From: Eopsaltria australis
Taxonomy: Eukaryota > Chordata > Aves > Passeriformes > Petroicidae
NCBI GenBank assembly: GCA_034509425.1
Contig: JAVTVJ010000011.1
Coordinates: 4,526,001 to 4,590,000 of the forward strand
Length of the DNA: 64,000 bases
Direction of reading: 5' to 3'
Position 1 is the first letter of the stretch; each line of letters begins with the position of its first letter. Shown piece by piece: positions 39,529 to 50,900 of the stretch. The notes under the pieces were generated by a model. The model worked only from the letters and a program-made list of their open reading frames with translations, had not been told where the DNA came from and ran no database searches. Made by a program: the position numbers and the translations under genes.

Positions 39529-39546
39529 ATATATATATATGTGTGT
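39529..39546. repeat. Short (AT)6(GT)3 microsatellite
   Basis: Six AT units followed by three GT units. It is short and probably of little consequence, but may be polymorphic. Confidence 0.8.
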
Positions 39547-41526
39547 CTTTCTTGACTGACATAGACATTATTAGACAACAACAAGATCTTAGAATATTTT
39601 CCACAAATCTTCTGGTCACTAAGACTCTCCAAGCTACTGGAAGAGAGAGCTGCAGAGAAGGAATGATACAAAAACAAAGAAACTCCAATAGACCAAAAGC
39701 CATTTGTTTTGCTTTGCTTACAAATGAAAAGGTAATGATATCCCCCAAAGTCAGAATTAATATGAACTGACAAAGGCAATCAGATAAATAGATACACACT
39801 TCTCAAACACATTTCTCTTGAACTACTATATACTGGCTTTATTTGCTGAAAATAAAAGCTGGGGACCATTTCTTATGGAAAACACACAGATTGTCACTCA
39901 GCCAACATTTTCTGCAATTTTTTCAAGCTATGGCATTATATATGTATTATCAGTGTGACAACATGTAACAAACTACCAAACCAAAAACAAAATTGCAAGC
40001 CCAGAAGATTTATGGATAGGCTATAGATAAAATTTTGAGTGAAACACTGCTGGTTTCCCAGCATGGTGCTGTTTTTCAGAACGCAGAATTTCTTGCAGCC
40101 CAGCCCCTATTGCTTCATTTCAACTGCTCACTAACAAAAACTCTGAACATCTTATGCCAGGGATTTCAAATGGAGGATGCTATCCACTTTTTGGTGAATA
40201 CTTATAAATCCTTGAAAATTCTACCTAGCAAAACACAGGCCAGAATCATCCCCAGATAGGTTTAATTAAAAAACAAACTATTCCTACAATAGGGAAATCA
40301 GGGGGGAAAAAAAACCCACAGTACTTTATCTTGTAAAGTTATAACAGATTCATCTGCTAGTACTTAATCTATGAGATTTTGTGTACATGAGGGTGCTTGG
40401 ACATCTGGAAAGGTCCATCTTCCACCTAAGTCACTCCTACCTTCGGAGTCCCACGGTTGGGTCAGAAAGGAGGAAAAAGCTGCAGAAGGAGCTGCAAAAT
40501 CTTTAAGTCATCCTCTCATCAAAAAGGGGTGTTTGATTTGATCTTATCATTCTCCTTTTCCCTCTCCTTGTAGAAAGCAGAACTTCATTTAAGCACTGCC
40601 TTTCCACCGTGCAAAATCCCAGTTGAGGGATGTAATCTCAGACTAGAAATGTGACCAAGATTTCTTGTATGCTGGAGTCTGTCTATATTGCACTGTGTGT
40701 TCAGACTTGTGCACCTTCCCCAGCCTTTCCACTTTGGGAATCACCCTACTTTTCCACAATTTAACATTCTGCACTAGTGGCGCCATAATTTTCTCCCCTT
40801 ATAGCATTAAACTACAGACGGGAAGTCAGCCCAATTTTGTGCACTGCTCTACCCTTACCCATTACTAGTTTCAGTTCACACTTTTTATTACATGAAGCCT
40901 CAGTGAATTGTTCTTCCTCAGGGCATGTCCACATTTTCCAGGTTCTTACAAGGGCAGCAGTCACCCGGAGGGCAAAGAGATGATCAAGTCCTGCGTGTGT
41001 GGAGCGTTTTGATTTGTGGAAGATGTCTAAGACTGATGTTAGTGGCACTGTGCCTAAGTAGTCTTTCCCATTAAAAGGAATTCTGCCAGAATGCTGAAAT
41101 ACTGGCCTCCCCTGGCACCTGCTGCAAGCTACCTCAGTCCCTTTCCAGGGACTAAATGGAATCTGCTCCCAAACAGTACAAATATAGATGGTAAACACAG
41201 GGTGAGTGGCTTACAGGGCATCAATCCACACAGCTAATTGTGCAGGTGCAGTTTGTATGAGGCTGAGGCACCATGTCACTCTTTTCAAAAGTTCTCTTAA
41301 TGCCTAGGATTCAATTGCAGTAGATGACTTGGGAATTTCTGTCCTTGCATAAACAGAAAAACAGAAACACAGATACTTCCCAATATTTTCTTATGTGATA
41401 CCCAATGTGACTGTTACTTGTTACTTCTTTTTGCAAAGCTTTTTTTAATATTAAAACCACTGCAGGCATGCTATTACATATACAGAGAGTGCCTTCCAAG
41501 TATGTTCATGTGTTTCTTCAATCCTG

Positions 41527-41542
41527 AGGTAGGTAGGTAGGT
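41527..41542. repeat. (AGGT)4 tetranucleotide repeat
   Basis: Four perfect aggt units in a row. Confidence 0.85.
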
Positions 41543-41575
41543 GTTACAAAAAAGTAGATGACAGGCTTTAAAACT

Positions 41576-41662
41576 AATAAAAATAAACAATCAAATCAAA
41601 ACAAACAAACAAAAAAAAAGTGGAAAAACCACCCACAAACAATAACCAAAAAAAAAAAAAAA
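41576..41662. repeat. A-rich low-complexity tract
   Basis: A runs broken by C, T and G, including (acaa)n units and a 14-A run, with no associated transposon body visible. Confidence 0.8.
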
Positions 41663-43105
41663 CCCTCCACAGGAAATACTGTTTACTTCGTGTTGGTAAA
41701 GAATTAATCTAAAGGACATTTACTTCAACCCAAGATTTACAACAATAGGATAATTAGGCATTTAGTCTTCTCTGTGAACTCCTAAATTTTCGCTGTCACT
41801 ACATTAAATCACAAAATTACTAGAACTTCTGGAAGCTTTAACCTTGTTTTGGCATGCCATGATATGTCTTGCTCCTATAAGGGGCACAGTCAAAATGCTG
41901 CCATGTGACTCTAGATCTGATAATGTCTGTGACTGCCCTGAGAAAAATTCTTGACAGGATCCGTAGTCCTTTCTCATTCTTATGCCCTTCCTCTTCCTTC
42001 CCCTTTGCTCTCTGAATGTGTTACCATGTTCAAGAGAACCATTTCTCATCTTTCAGGGTTTAGATATCATAAAATTACAGTGTCTGTCAGTGACTGAACA
42101 CAATGCTTTGGTCCTTGGACACATACGGAATCCTTATAGTTATTCATCCTGAATATTGCTTGTCTTTAAAATTTATAGCTCCAAGAGGAAAAAAAAAATA
42201 TGGCATAAGATACCACGACAATTAATGTTATTTGAGTCACATCTTGAGTAGGACAGCATAAAACTAATCTCACTCCAGAGCGATTGATTGAACATATCAG
42301 TTGATCACTCATTTCCTTCCTGAATGAAAAAAAATAAAGTATAGTCATCTTCATGAAAGAATTGGTAAAGTTAGTGGTGTGTGTTTTTAGTTCTGCTGCT
42401 GTAGTTTCATGAACTTTTATTTCCATTAATTTTCCCCTTCCCTTCACATATTCTCCATTTGAACCATGGACAAGAAATCTGTACCAGATTTGGCTAGGTT
42501 AGCAGTAACTGGAACAGGCTGGAAAAAAAACAGGGAGTGAGCTACAGGTTAACCAATGTGGGCCATCAGGAATTCAGTGCTGGAGCTCACACTGGCTTTT
42601 CTCTACCCAAAAGCACAGCTACGTGGGTACAGGATAACCAAATGTCTGCCTATTTGCAGATCATTCTGAGTCCCTCTTCTGGAGATAACCTAGCAAGAAT
42701 AATTTTGAAATCATGGTTAAAGGACAGCAGCAGAGTATGTGCAGTAATTGCACAGCATTAAAAAATGGACTGTCAAGCAGTCATGAACACTGCTCACTCT
42801 AAACCTTCCCCAAATAATTTTCAGGTGTTAAGAAAATGAGTGTTCTGAAGTAATGGTACTTTAGATTGAAAACCTATATAATGTATCATATCATTATCAC
42901 AGATTACATCTGAGATCTCAAAACAGCAAAATGAAAAAAAGGTAATTTTTCTTAAAAAAAGTAAAAAAATTAGACCTATGAAAAGAAATCTCTAAAGGGT
43001 TGTAGGAAATGAATACTTCGGTATAGGCTTTGTTCTCCGGTCAGACATTTCCCTGGAACAAAGACTTCATAACCTACAGCATTTTCATTTTTTCTGTTAT
43101 TATAG

Positions 43106-43326
43106 ACAAAAATAATAATCTAAAGAAACATTGTATCAGAGAAGCACTTACATTTGTCATACCCCAGGATGCAGAATATACTGCTCCTGCTGCAATTGTT
43201 GATGCAATAAATAAATTAAATGAAAAAATAAGTGATGCCATCACCGAATTCCCTTTAACACTAAGTAGAGAAAGCTCCCCTGATAAATCTTCATCTATTT
43301 CATTCACAAAAACACTTGAAGCTTGA
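43106..43326 (+). other. Unidentified exon-like open frame A, antisense to PCCA
   Basis: After a good acceptor (tttttctgttattatag, AG at 43104-43105) the frame stays open for 73 codons and ends in TGA at 43326. The peptide has coding-like composition, with a hydrophilic, helix-prone core (AAIVDAINKLNEKISDAITE) and a serine-rich end. The frame enters with one base of a split codon (phase 1). I do not recognise the protein. It could be a terminal exon of a nested plus-strand transcript, a decayed pseudogene exon, or chance. No consensus donor precedes the stop; a weak one (ctaa|gtagag) sits near 43264. Confidence 0.25.
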
Positions 43327-43447
43327 GACTGATGGTTTCAGCTTTACAGGATCATGTCCTTGGTTTAGCAACTCCATTACTCTCTTAATTACACCTTGCT
43401 GTGACTGATAAAGACATTTTTACTGTAGAGTTTGGGATGCCCAACAG

Positions 43448-43563
43448 ACACAGAAGAGTTAGGCTGGAAGGGACCTCTGGAAATCAAGTAATCATATTCC
43501 CTGTTCAAAGCCAGGCTAATGTCAAAGAGATACTGAACTGCTCCTGGTCCAATTGAGTGTTGT
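43448..43563 (-). mobile_element. CR1 LINE 3' end, antisense
   Basis: The plus strand reads 'cacagaagagttaggctggaagggacctctggaaatcaagtaatc', then 'ccctgttcaaagccaggctaatgtc' and 'ctgctcctggtccaattgagtg', the reverse complement of a CR1 3' UTR. It lies about 120 bp after the stop codon of the plus-strand open frame at 43106-43326. Confidence 0.88.
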
Positions 43564-46500
43564 CTATATCCTACAGAGCTTCAGTTCATCAGAGACTAAT
43601 TCTCTGAAAGCCAGGAAATACAAAAAAGAAGGCATCACCAGTGCCATTGTAGAAGTGCTTTGCTGGAGGTGCCAAAAGCCACAAAAAGTTTTCCAGGGTC
43701 CAGGCAGAATGCCAACACTACTTTTAGAGGGTAGAAGGTTTCATACAGCAAGATAGCAGAGCTGTGGGCCCAGCAGTTTGGCAGTGAAAAGGCTGGGTGC
43801 ATATGATAGAACTAAGGGGTACAAAAGTATTGGCAAAGATGGTGACAAATAATTCAGACCAAACCATTCTGTGGTGCAGGCTCAGCATCCTTTTGCTACA
43901 GAGAGCTATCTGCAAGTAAAAGGTGTTTAAGGATGAGTTGAGTGTTTGATGGTGGGATCAATGAAGGCACAGCATTCGACAGCACTAAGCAGTTGTACAA
44001 TTTGTCCACGTAGCATTGCCATAGAGCAGCCTTGAGATCTGAATGGTCAGCAGGGTGGTTTTTGAGAACATGGCCAAATACCCATAGTTGTTGGTTAAGG
44101 ATGTCCTCCTACATGCATTTTTTTCTTGAGCAACCTGCTCACTCTGCAGATATTTGATCTTCCTGTGCAGTGTCCCAGCTGAAGGCACCTACTTGCAACC
44201 CGACTGTAGTAAGGACAGAGCTTCAGTTAGGTTCAAGCCCATCTGCTGAACTTCATGGATTCCTTGATTTATCTTCAGGTCCCCTTAGATTCTAGCTCCC
44301 ATGAGGAGTAAAAGATGTTCCAACTCTACAGAAAAAGACAGCTTATTCCTTCCTTCCACCTGCTCCCCAGTCCATATGGACTGGGAGACAGAGAGGTCAT
44401 AGACAACTACTGCAGGCACAGGGCTCACCGAAATCTAGCCTACTTGTATATGAGAAGAGAGACAGAGGAGTAAAAATGTCCTCATTGTTCCAAAATACGC
44501 TTGTTGTCTTTCTTCCAACTGTCATTTCTTTCCAGGATACCATACTGAGCCACCATTCTCCCTTCCAGTTTCCACCGGAGTTCTTACTTTTCTTTTCTAC
44601 AACTCAAATCAATCTTCCCTTTTCTACTCACTCTTCACAGGAATCAATAAGACCCTCATTTATTCATTTATTTTTATTCTAAATATTACCTAAAAAGTCA
44701 TATCGTATTCAAATCCTGTTTTTTATATATGAGTATTTTAAATACGCATTTGCAATTAAATAAAACCCAATCCCTTCAGATCTGAGGAAGGTGTATTGTA
44801 ACTATATTCCTGTAGTTCTTTGATTTTCAGCAGGGGCAAAGTCCAAATTCATAATAGCTAGGTGTAAGTCAAATTCTGAGTCACTAACATCTTTGAAACC
44901 AGCATGGGAAACCATATTGGTGAAGTATTTCTGTACAAAAAAACGCCATTTGCTTGGTGAACAAAATCCTATACATCACAAGGTGTTAAATGCAGCCTCA
45001 CCAAATGAGAGGTAGAGTTTAGTCATAAGTAGAGAAAATACTGAGAACCTGAGATTAACTGAGGAACTACCAAAAACAGTCACAATCCCCCCTCCCCATG
45101 ATGAAATCTGAGTACTACAAGAAATGCTATGGGGTCTGCCCACATGCCTATCCCTGGAGACTGCATCTCAGAAATCTCTTGCTCAAGTGATCCCAAGTTT
45201 TCAACACTTCATCACTTTGTATAACATCCTATGGATTTCACAGTTACCCAAAGCAGCACAATGATTTCAGAGCCCTTATGCTGCAGCCACAGGACCTGCA
45301 GCATCCCCCAGGGCTCTGGTCCCACTCTCATCTGGGGACCTGGCCAGGCACTCTGCAGCTCCCATCTGCTGCACACAGATGGGCTTCCTCATACAGGAAA
45401 CAAAAGCAGGAGGAGGGGGACTGCCACACATCCTTCTTGTGCCCTGGTATGCCCTAAACAGACTGTGACCAGGGCATATACTTCTCCTCAGGCACTTAGG
45501 TCCCATACTCTAGAAACTGTCCTAGAAAACATGGGTTTTAAATTCAAAGGCCCTTCGTAACTCTGCAGCAGAGTTGGTGCTATGCTTTGCTCTAACTCTC
45601 CTTGAGCCTTTAGCAGAGGAGTCCAAATACAGAAGCATGCTTAATTGCTTATTATTAAACATGCAACAGATATGCAAAAATTTGAATGCCTAGACTATAA
45701 TTTACATAAATATATTTCAAACCAAAACGTTTTAAAATTATTTATTTCCTGTTTCTAGGCTTAAGTGCTTTGCTAGATTGTGGCCAGATTGCAGGATTGA
45801 GCCAAAGGTGTATTAATCAAGCCTTCAAAGAAATAAAATGTTCACAAAGATTGTATTTGGTTGAGCAAATTCAGAAGAATGAAACCAACTATGAAGAAAA
45901 ATTAGATTGGCTGAAAATTAATAAAGCACAGCTGGAATTATTCGATTCATCCATATTTGTTGCTTAAATGGCTCTAGGGCTAAGTTTTGCAGAAAGCAGA
46001 TACTTCAAGACTCAGGGGTCAATTGCTTTTGGAGACAAATTGACCTACAGGAATACACTTGTCTAATTTGGTGCTTGCAGTGGGGCAAGTCTACAGAAAT
46101 ACATAACCAAAAAACCAATTTTGATTCCAGTGAGCGACCATCAGAGGTCAAGTTTAAGGTTACCATAAATTTACATATATACACTAAAAGATTAATAACT
46201 TCTCAAGCTACTGAGTTTCTTTGCTAAAAGCAAAGGCAGATAAAATCTGAGAAGGAAACAACATATGTGCTTATTCCACATTCTGTTGGCTAAATACCAT
46301 GCAGCCAGCTCACTGCATGTTGCTGTGGCTAGATCTGCAGTATTTGATAGGGTTTGGTCATATTCAGGGAGTGCAAGTAACGCTATTGCTGGCTCAGCTC
46401 CTAGAAGAAAGCTTCTTCAGATCATATGATCGTTAATTTTGAAACTAATTTTATGTGCCAACTCAACTATTATTAGCTAAACAGTGTTACTACTATTAGT

Positions 46501-47819
46501 TATATATCCAGTCATATAGTAATATAGTTTGCAACAAGGTCTTGTGAACACAGTAATCCATTCTAAATATAAAGCTTTTCACGTGGGCAGGTTTTCTACA
46601 TTATCACATTGTTATATTTTCCTGTTCAAAATTAGGAATGTACTTTGTAAAATGGCACCAAAATGGACCAGAACTAAAATGATAAAAAAGAAAAACACAC
46701 CTAAAAATAGAAAATTATTTTAGATATACGCACTCCCTGAAGCTGGCATAAACCTCCCAAGAAATCTACGGAACTTAAGTCCAGAATTTACTTCAGAACA
46801 TAATGAAAATTTCACTCTCAGGCAATACTAACTTTGAAAGACACAATAATTTCTTATTTTCAAGTTGCAGCCCTTTAAATTCAGTCAAAGCAAAAATATT
46901 ATTTCTAGTTGAATAATTTACTAGGGGTGAAAATGAAAAACTAAATTCACACATTTCATTGTAAATTATGAGAAATCTGACCATTAAATCACTGATAAAT
47001 GCATAGGAAATAGATACTGTTGTATGTGGAAAATTCCTTCAGTACGTTTTGATTTGTTTTTCACTATTGCCAGGATCAATAGATATTTGTAAATAAATTA
47101 TTTGTCAACAAATATATAAATCCTGACTGAGGTTACATTTAGAAAAGCATTCTCTGGTATTTGGAGTTGGCTTCAAACACAAGTGTTCAGAAGGAAAGAA
47201 AATACAACCACTTGAACCTTTTCAGTCCCCTTTTCTTAGAGTCACATAAGTTCAGGATGTTTTATACATTTATCCTCTCAAATAGTGGAACTAATCATAT
47301 TTCTTATAAGTTCATAAAAAACATGTTACATGGGTGATGTACTGCCCTTTGACTTTCAAACTCCAAAGGTCCAAAAGTGTAACAATCACACAATCCAAAC
47401 ATGAGGGAGAGACTAATTTTACTGTAGGTCCCCACGTGGGTTTTTGTTGTGGGTTAGGAGGAAGTTTTTTTGTTTTGTTTCGGGTGATCAGCTTTTTTGG
47501 TTGATTGGTTTTTCTTCAATAAACCATTTCCTATTTTTTACATGATTAAGAATCTCTGTCTCTTCACAGGCCACTAAATAAAGAGAGCCTATAAGCTGGG
47601 GTAAACTTCTGTCTAAATAAGGAATTTTTCTTTAAAAGAAAGATATTCAAAACTCTAGATAAGTAACTCAAGTGCAGCCAGAGCTTTAGTGGAGTGAATT
47701 TGTCTCAAAGTAGAAACATTCTGCAGTTTGTACAACACACATAATTTTTATGATGCAGCAAGTTTAGACCCCACATTTCAGCATTATTTGTATGCCCAAA
47801 GATGCTTTGGTGAGATTAC
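43564..47819. other. Intron 20 sequence next to exon 20
   Basis: About 4.3 kb with no PCCA exon. A moderately GC-rich, CAG/CTG-rich patch at 45270-45510 opens frames on both strands but has few CpG. The second exon-like plus-strand frame lies at 45759-45967. Confidence 0.55.
45759..45967 (+). other. Unidentified exon-like open frame B, antisense to PCCA
   Basis: A strong acceptor (tttatttcctgtttctag, AG at 45757-45758) is followed by 69 open codons ending in TAA at 45967. The peptide is charged and helical (for example YLVEQIQKNETNYEEKLDWL) and would suit a coiled coil. It enters in phase 1, like the frame at 43106. The composition looks coding, but I cannot name a family. Alternatives are a pseudogene exon or chance. 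It lies entirely within PCCA intron 20, on the opposite strand. Confidence 0.25.
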
Positions 47820-47918
47820 CTGTATAGTCCTCTGAGTGCCATCAATGGTGACAGACAACAAGGGTGAAGCCAGGTTCCACTCGCTGGTCACATTTAGTTT
47901 CATCCCATCAACTTCCAC
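47820..47918 (-). CDS. PCCA: PCCA coding exon (human exon 20 equivalent), BT domain
   Basis: On the minus strand this 99-nt stretch reads 33 codons without a stop, starting [20 protein letters not shown] and ending DGTQRTIQ. It matches the human PCCA segment at about residues 583-615, as I recall it, with only a few changes. The 3' boundary is ACAG|GTAATC and the 5' boundary is CAACAG|GTGGAA, both phase 0. The segment belongs to the BT region, which links the biotin carboxylase part to the biotinyl domain and holds alpha and beta subunits together. The acceptor has a poor pyrimidine tract, and a second in-frame AG lies 21 nt upstream (see findings). The exon is intact, with no frameshift. Confidence 0.93.
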
Positions 47919-47940
47919 CTGTTGTGACACCAAACAAGGC
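47919..47940 (-). other. PCCA: PCCA exon 20 splice acceptor with an in-frame alternative AG
   Basis: The bases just upstream of the exon read CCTTGTTTGGTGTCACAACAG on the minus strand, preceded by TAACAG. The pyrimidine tract before the proximal AG is short and broken by GG and GTCACAA. The distal AG (47940-47941) would add exactly 21 nt, or seven residues (PCLVSQQ), with no stop. The conserved boundary supports use of the proximal site; the alternative is inference. Confidence 0.5.
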
Positions 47941-50900
47941 TGTTACTATGAAGACAGACAGAAAACTGATCTCAAGTTCATTACTGCATACAAAGCAGCA
48001 ACCATTTTAAAACAGATGGCTCCCAAACAACCTGTCATGTTTACTGCTTCTGCCATAAAAGACAGGGTCCAACAACAGAGTCTTCCAGCTATCTCTGGGG
48101 AGAGGTGAAGGACCTGTGAACAGCTGCCTCTGAGTAGCAAGGTTTCAAGTGATTTCCAGCAAGTAACAAACAGCCATCCAACTTTTAAACCTATCTGGAC
48201 ATGCTACATTTACTGCAATTAGACAAGTAATGCATATAAATTCCAGTGACACCTTGCAACCCACACAACAGGGCTTGCATATAATATTCTCTCCAAGGAC
48301 CAAGGAAGAACTTTTCCTATGCTTCTAATGAAGGGCTTTGCATTGTTATCTTAATTAATATGAGGCAGTAATTAATTCTTCAGCGTTTTACCTAAAGTCT
48401 AGAAAAACTTTGCAAATTCTGACATGTTTTCTTTCAATACACAGTTGATCAGAGGAATACAATTTTTGACATGAATGCCAATATGCTTATCCAGAAAGTG
48501 TTTTTTTTTTAATCATACTATATTCATTATATAAAAATATTTATAGGTGAAGAGCAAAAATTCTGGATTCTGAAAAAAGTGTAGATCAAAGTGGCTGTAA
48601 CGACACTTCTGTCATTCTTCTGTTGTATTATACTGTTTAAAAACACACATCACACATTCAACACTGTAAGAGCCTCAGAGAAAGAGATTATTATGAAAAA
48701 AATTATTACATATGGACTAACGTAATTAGTGATTAATATTTATGGCATGTTTTGAACACTCATCACACTCATCAAGGCAGGTAACTATTATTTCAGTTCT
48801 ATAATTCATTGTAAACAGAAGAAAAATCATGGTTGGCCAATTTCCTTCCTCTCAAAATCTCCAAACTATTTTCTAATCAGTAAATTTCAGACAATAGTGA
48901 TAATGACACAACTATTGAATACATTCTCAATAAACTAGAAAAAAATTCAATGCATTTAGAGTAAAAGCTGAGCACGCATTTTGCAAAATAAAATTCATAA
49001 AGCCTACTCTTTTAGGTCTCAGACTTATAATTATTTGATCTTATAATAAGACAAAGTATCTTAAAAGAAATCCATAACAGAGAAGTGCAGAGGAGCAGTG
49101 TGTAATTTGATAAACTTATTTCAGTTAAGAAGAAAAAGTTCTGGCTTAAATAACCCTCTAATTCTATAGACTTTAGTTTAGAACACGAGTTGGCCTTAGT
49201 GATACAATCTATGCAATTTTCACGGGCTTTGACTATAAATAAAGTTACATATAAAGAACAAGAAGAAAAACAAGTCATTTATAATGGTTCACCAATAGGC
49301 CAGATTAGCTGGCATGCTTCAGGTACTTTACACTGCTCCAGTGATGCAAACCAGCCACAAACGTGGCTTGAGTTAAGCCAGACCTGCAGCTGGTTTGCAT
49401 TTCCAGAGCACTGGAGAGCAGCTGGAACACTCTGGTGAACCCAGCCCATTCTCAGCAAACGTGTATCAGCAAATATTGTCTTTATTGAGAACAGAAGAAA
49501 CATCTGAAAAAGACTTTCCAAATGGAGAAAAGCAAATCCAGTGCTCTGTCTCAACCCTCTCTGATTACCAACTGAACTTTGGTGAGGAAATTATTTTAAA
49601 AGTTCTGTCGCTATTGCTAAAGCCAGAGGAAGGCTGTCCACGTGGAGTCTGGGTCTGAAAATACCATTCACCACGTGTCTCCAGGGATACCGGGGACACA
49701 GCAGTAAAGCAGACCAGGCTACTGGTCACCAAAAAAAACCTTCAAAGTGTACACCATACTGCTTGTGGCAGTGTAGTATTTACATGCAGCCTCACAGAAA
49801 ATCTATAGCTGCTATCTACAGTTTTAGTAAAGGGTGTTCCAGAGGCAGGGTGTAAGTCAATACCTCCACAACAAACTGAATTTAATCATTAGCTCTTTTC
49901 TCACTGTACAGATGAGCAAAAGAGGAGTAAACCAAGTGTGTCACAGTGGTAAATGACCTGTCCAAAATCCCTCACAGGCGTCTATATAAGTCTCACCATT
50001 ATTGATTCCAGATCATGTTAGTATCAAAACATTTCTGGTGGAAACCACCCTGAAAGGAGAGATGGCAAGCAGATGCTGAGTCTAAACAAACCACGGCACT
50101 TTAGGCTGCTTATGTGCAATAGAGAGACCAGCAGACAGTATATTGCCACTATTATGGTTTCCCTATTCTAGAAAAAATAGAGGGTCAGGGGAAGAGTTAT
50201 ATGAACTAATCCATATCCCATAAACTGCAGCAGTCTTCTCACAGAATGGAGCTACAGGGTCTTAGCTGCCTTCACCTGCAGCTCACTATGGTATGTGCAA
50301 TTGGGGAAGAGAGAAGACAGTAAAAGAACGTGTCGGAAGTACACATTTCCCTTCATTCATCCTCTAGCAAAAGATATCATAATTGAACCTAATAAATACT
50401 GCAATAAACCCAGGACCCTTTTGCTTTAGGCTTGGGGAGTAAGGGGTGGGGGTTTAAGGTGTAAAGGGGGACATGGGGATTAATGACTGACATTATATTG
50501 ACTGCTTCCTGTCTTACTTTGTTTCTGTGCTCCTAAGACAGTCAAGAACAAATCACCATTCAATGGATGCTAACACCTGAACTGCAGGGAGAAGATTCCA
50601 GTCAATTCACTCCTGCAGTGGGTCACATTGTGCTTTATACCACATCTATATAGTCTAGCTTTACTCTTGACTACTCAGTTCCAAGTAAACACATATGTGT
50701 TTGTGTAGCTACAGTTACTATGTTTGCATGCATTGCTGCACTACATCCACATAGCGTAGTGGTAGTGAATTATTCCTTTTTTAAAAGGTTTGTTTGTCCC
50801 CACATGAGGACACAAAAGATAAAAGCAGTCCTTTACAATTATTTCCAATTCAAAAGCTACCATAAATGAGGTCTCAGAATGAAGAGTGACAAGTCTAAGA

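Larger units (their letters stand above)
37119..43447. other. Intron 20 sequence, AT-rich
   Basis: About 6.3 kb with no PCCA exon. It carries A-rich low-complexity tracts (37760-37795 and 41576-41662), a short (AT)n(GT)n run (39529-39546), an AGGT tetranucleotide repeat (41527-41542), and the start of a plus-strand exon-like frame at 43106. Confidence 0.55.

Noticed and set aside
45270..45510. GC-richer patch as a CpG island or promoter
   Set aside because: The G and C sit mainly in CAG, CTG, CCA and TGG words, and CpG is rare. It is not island-like.
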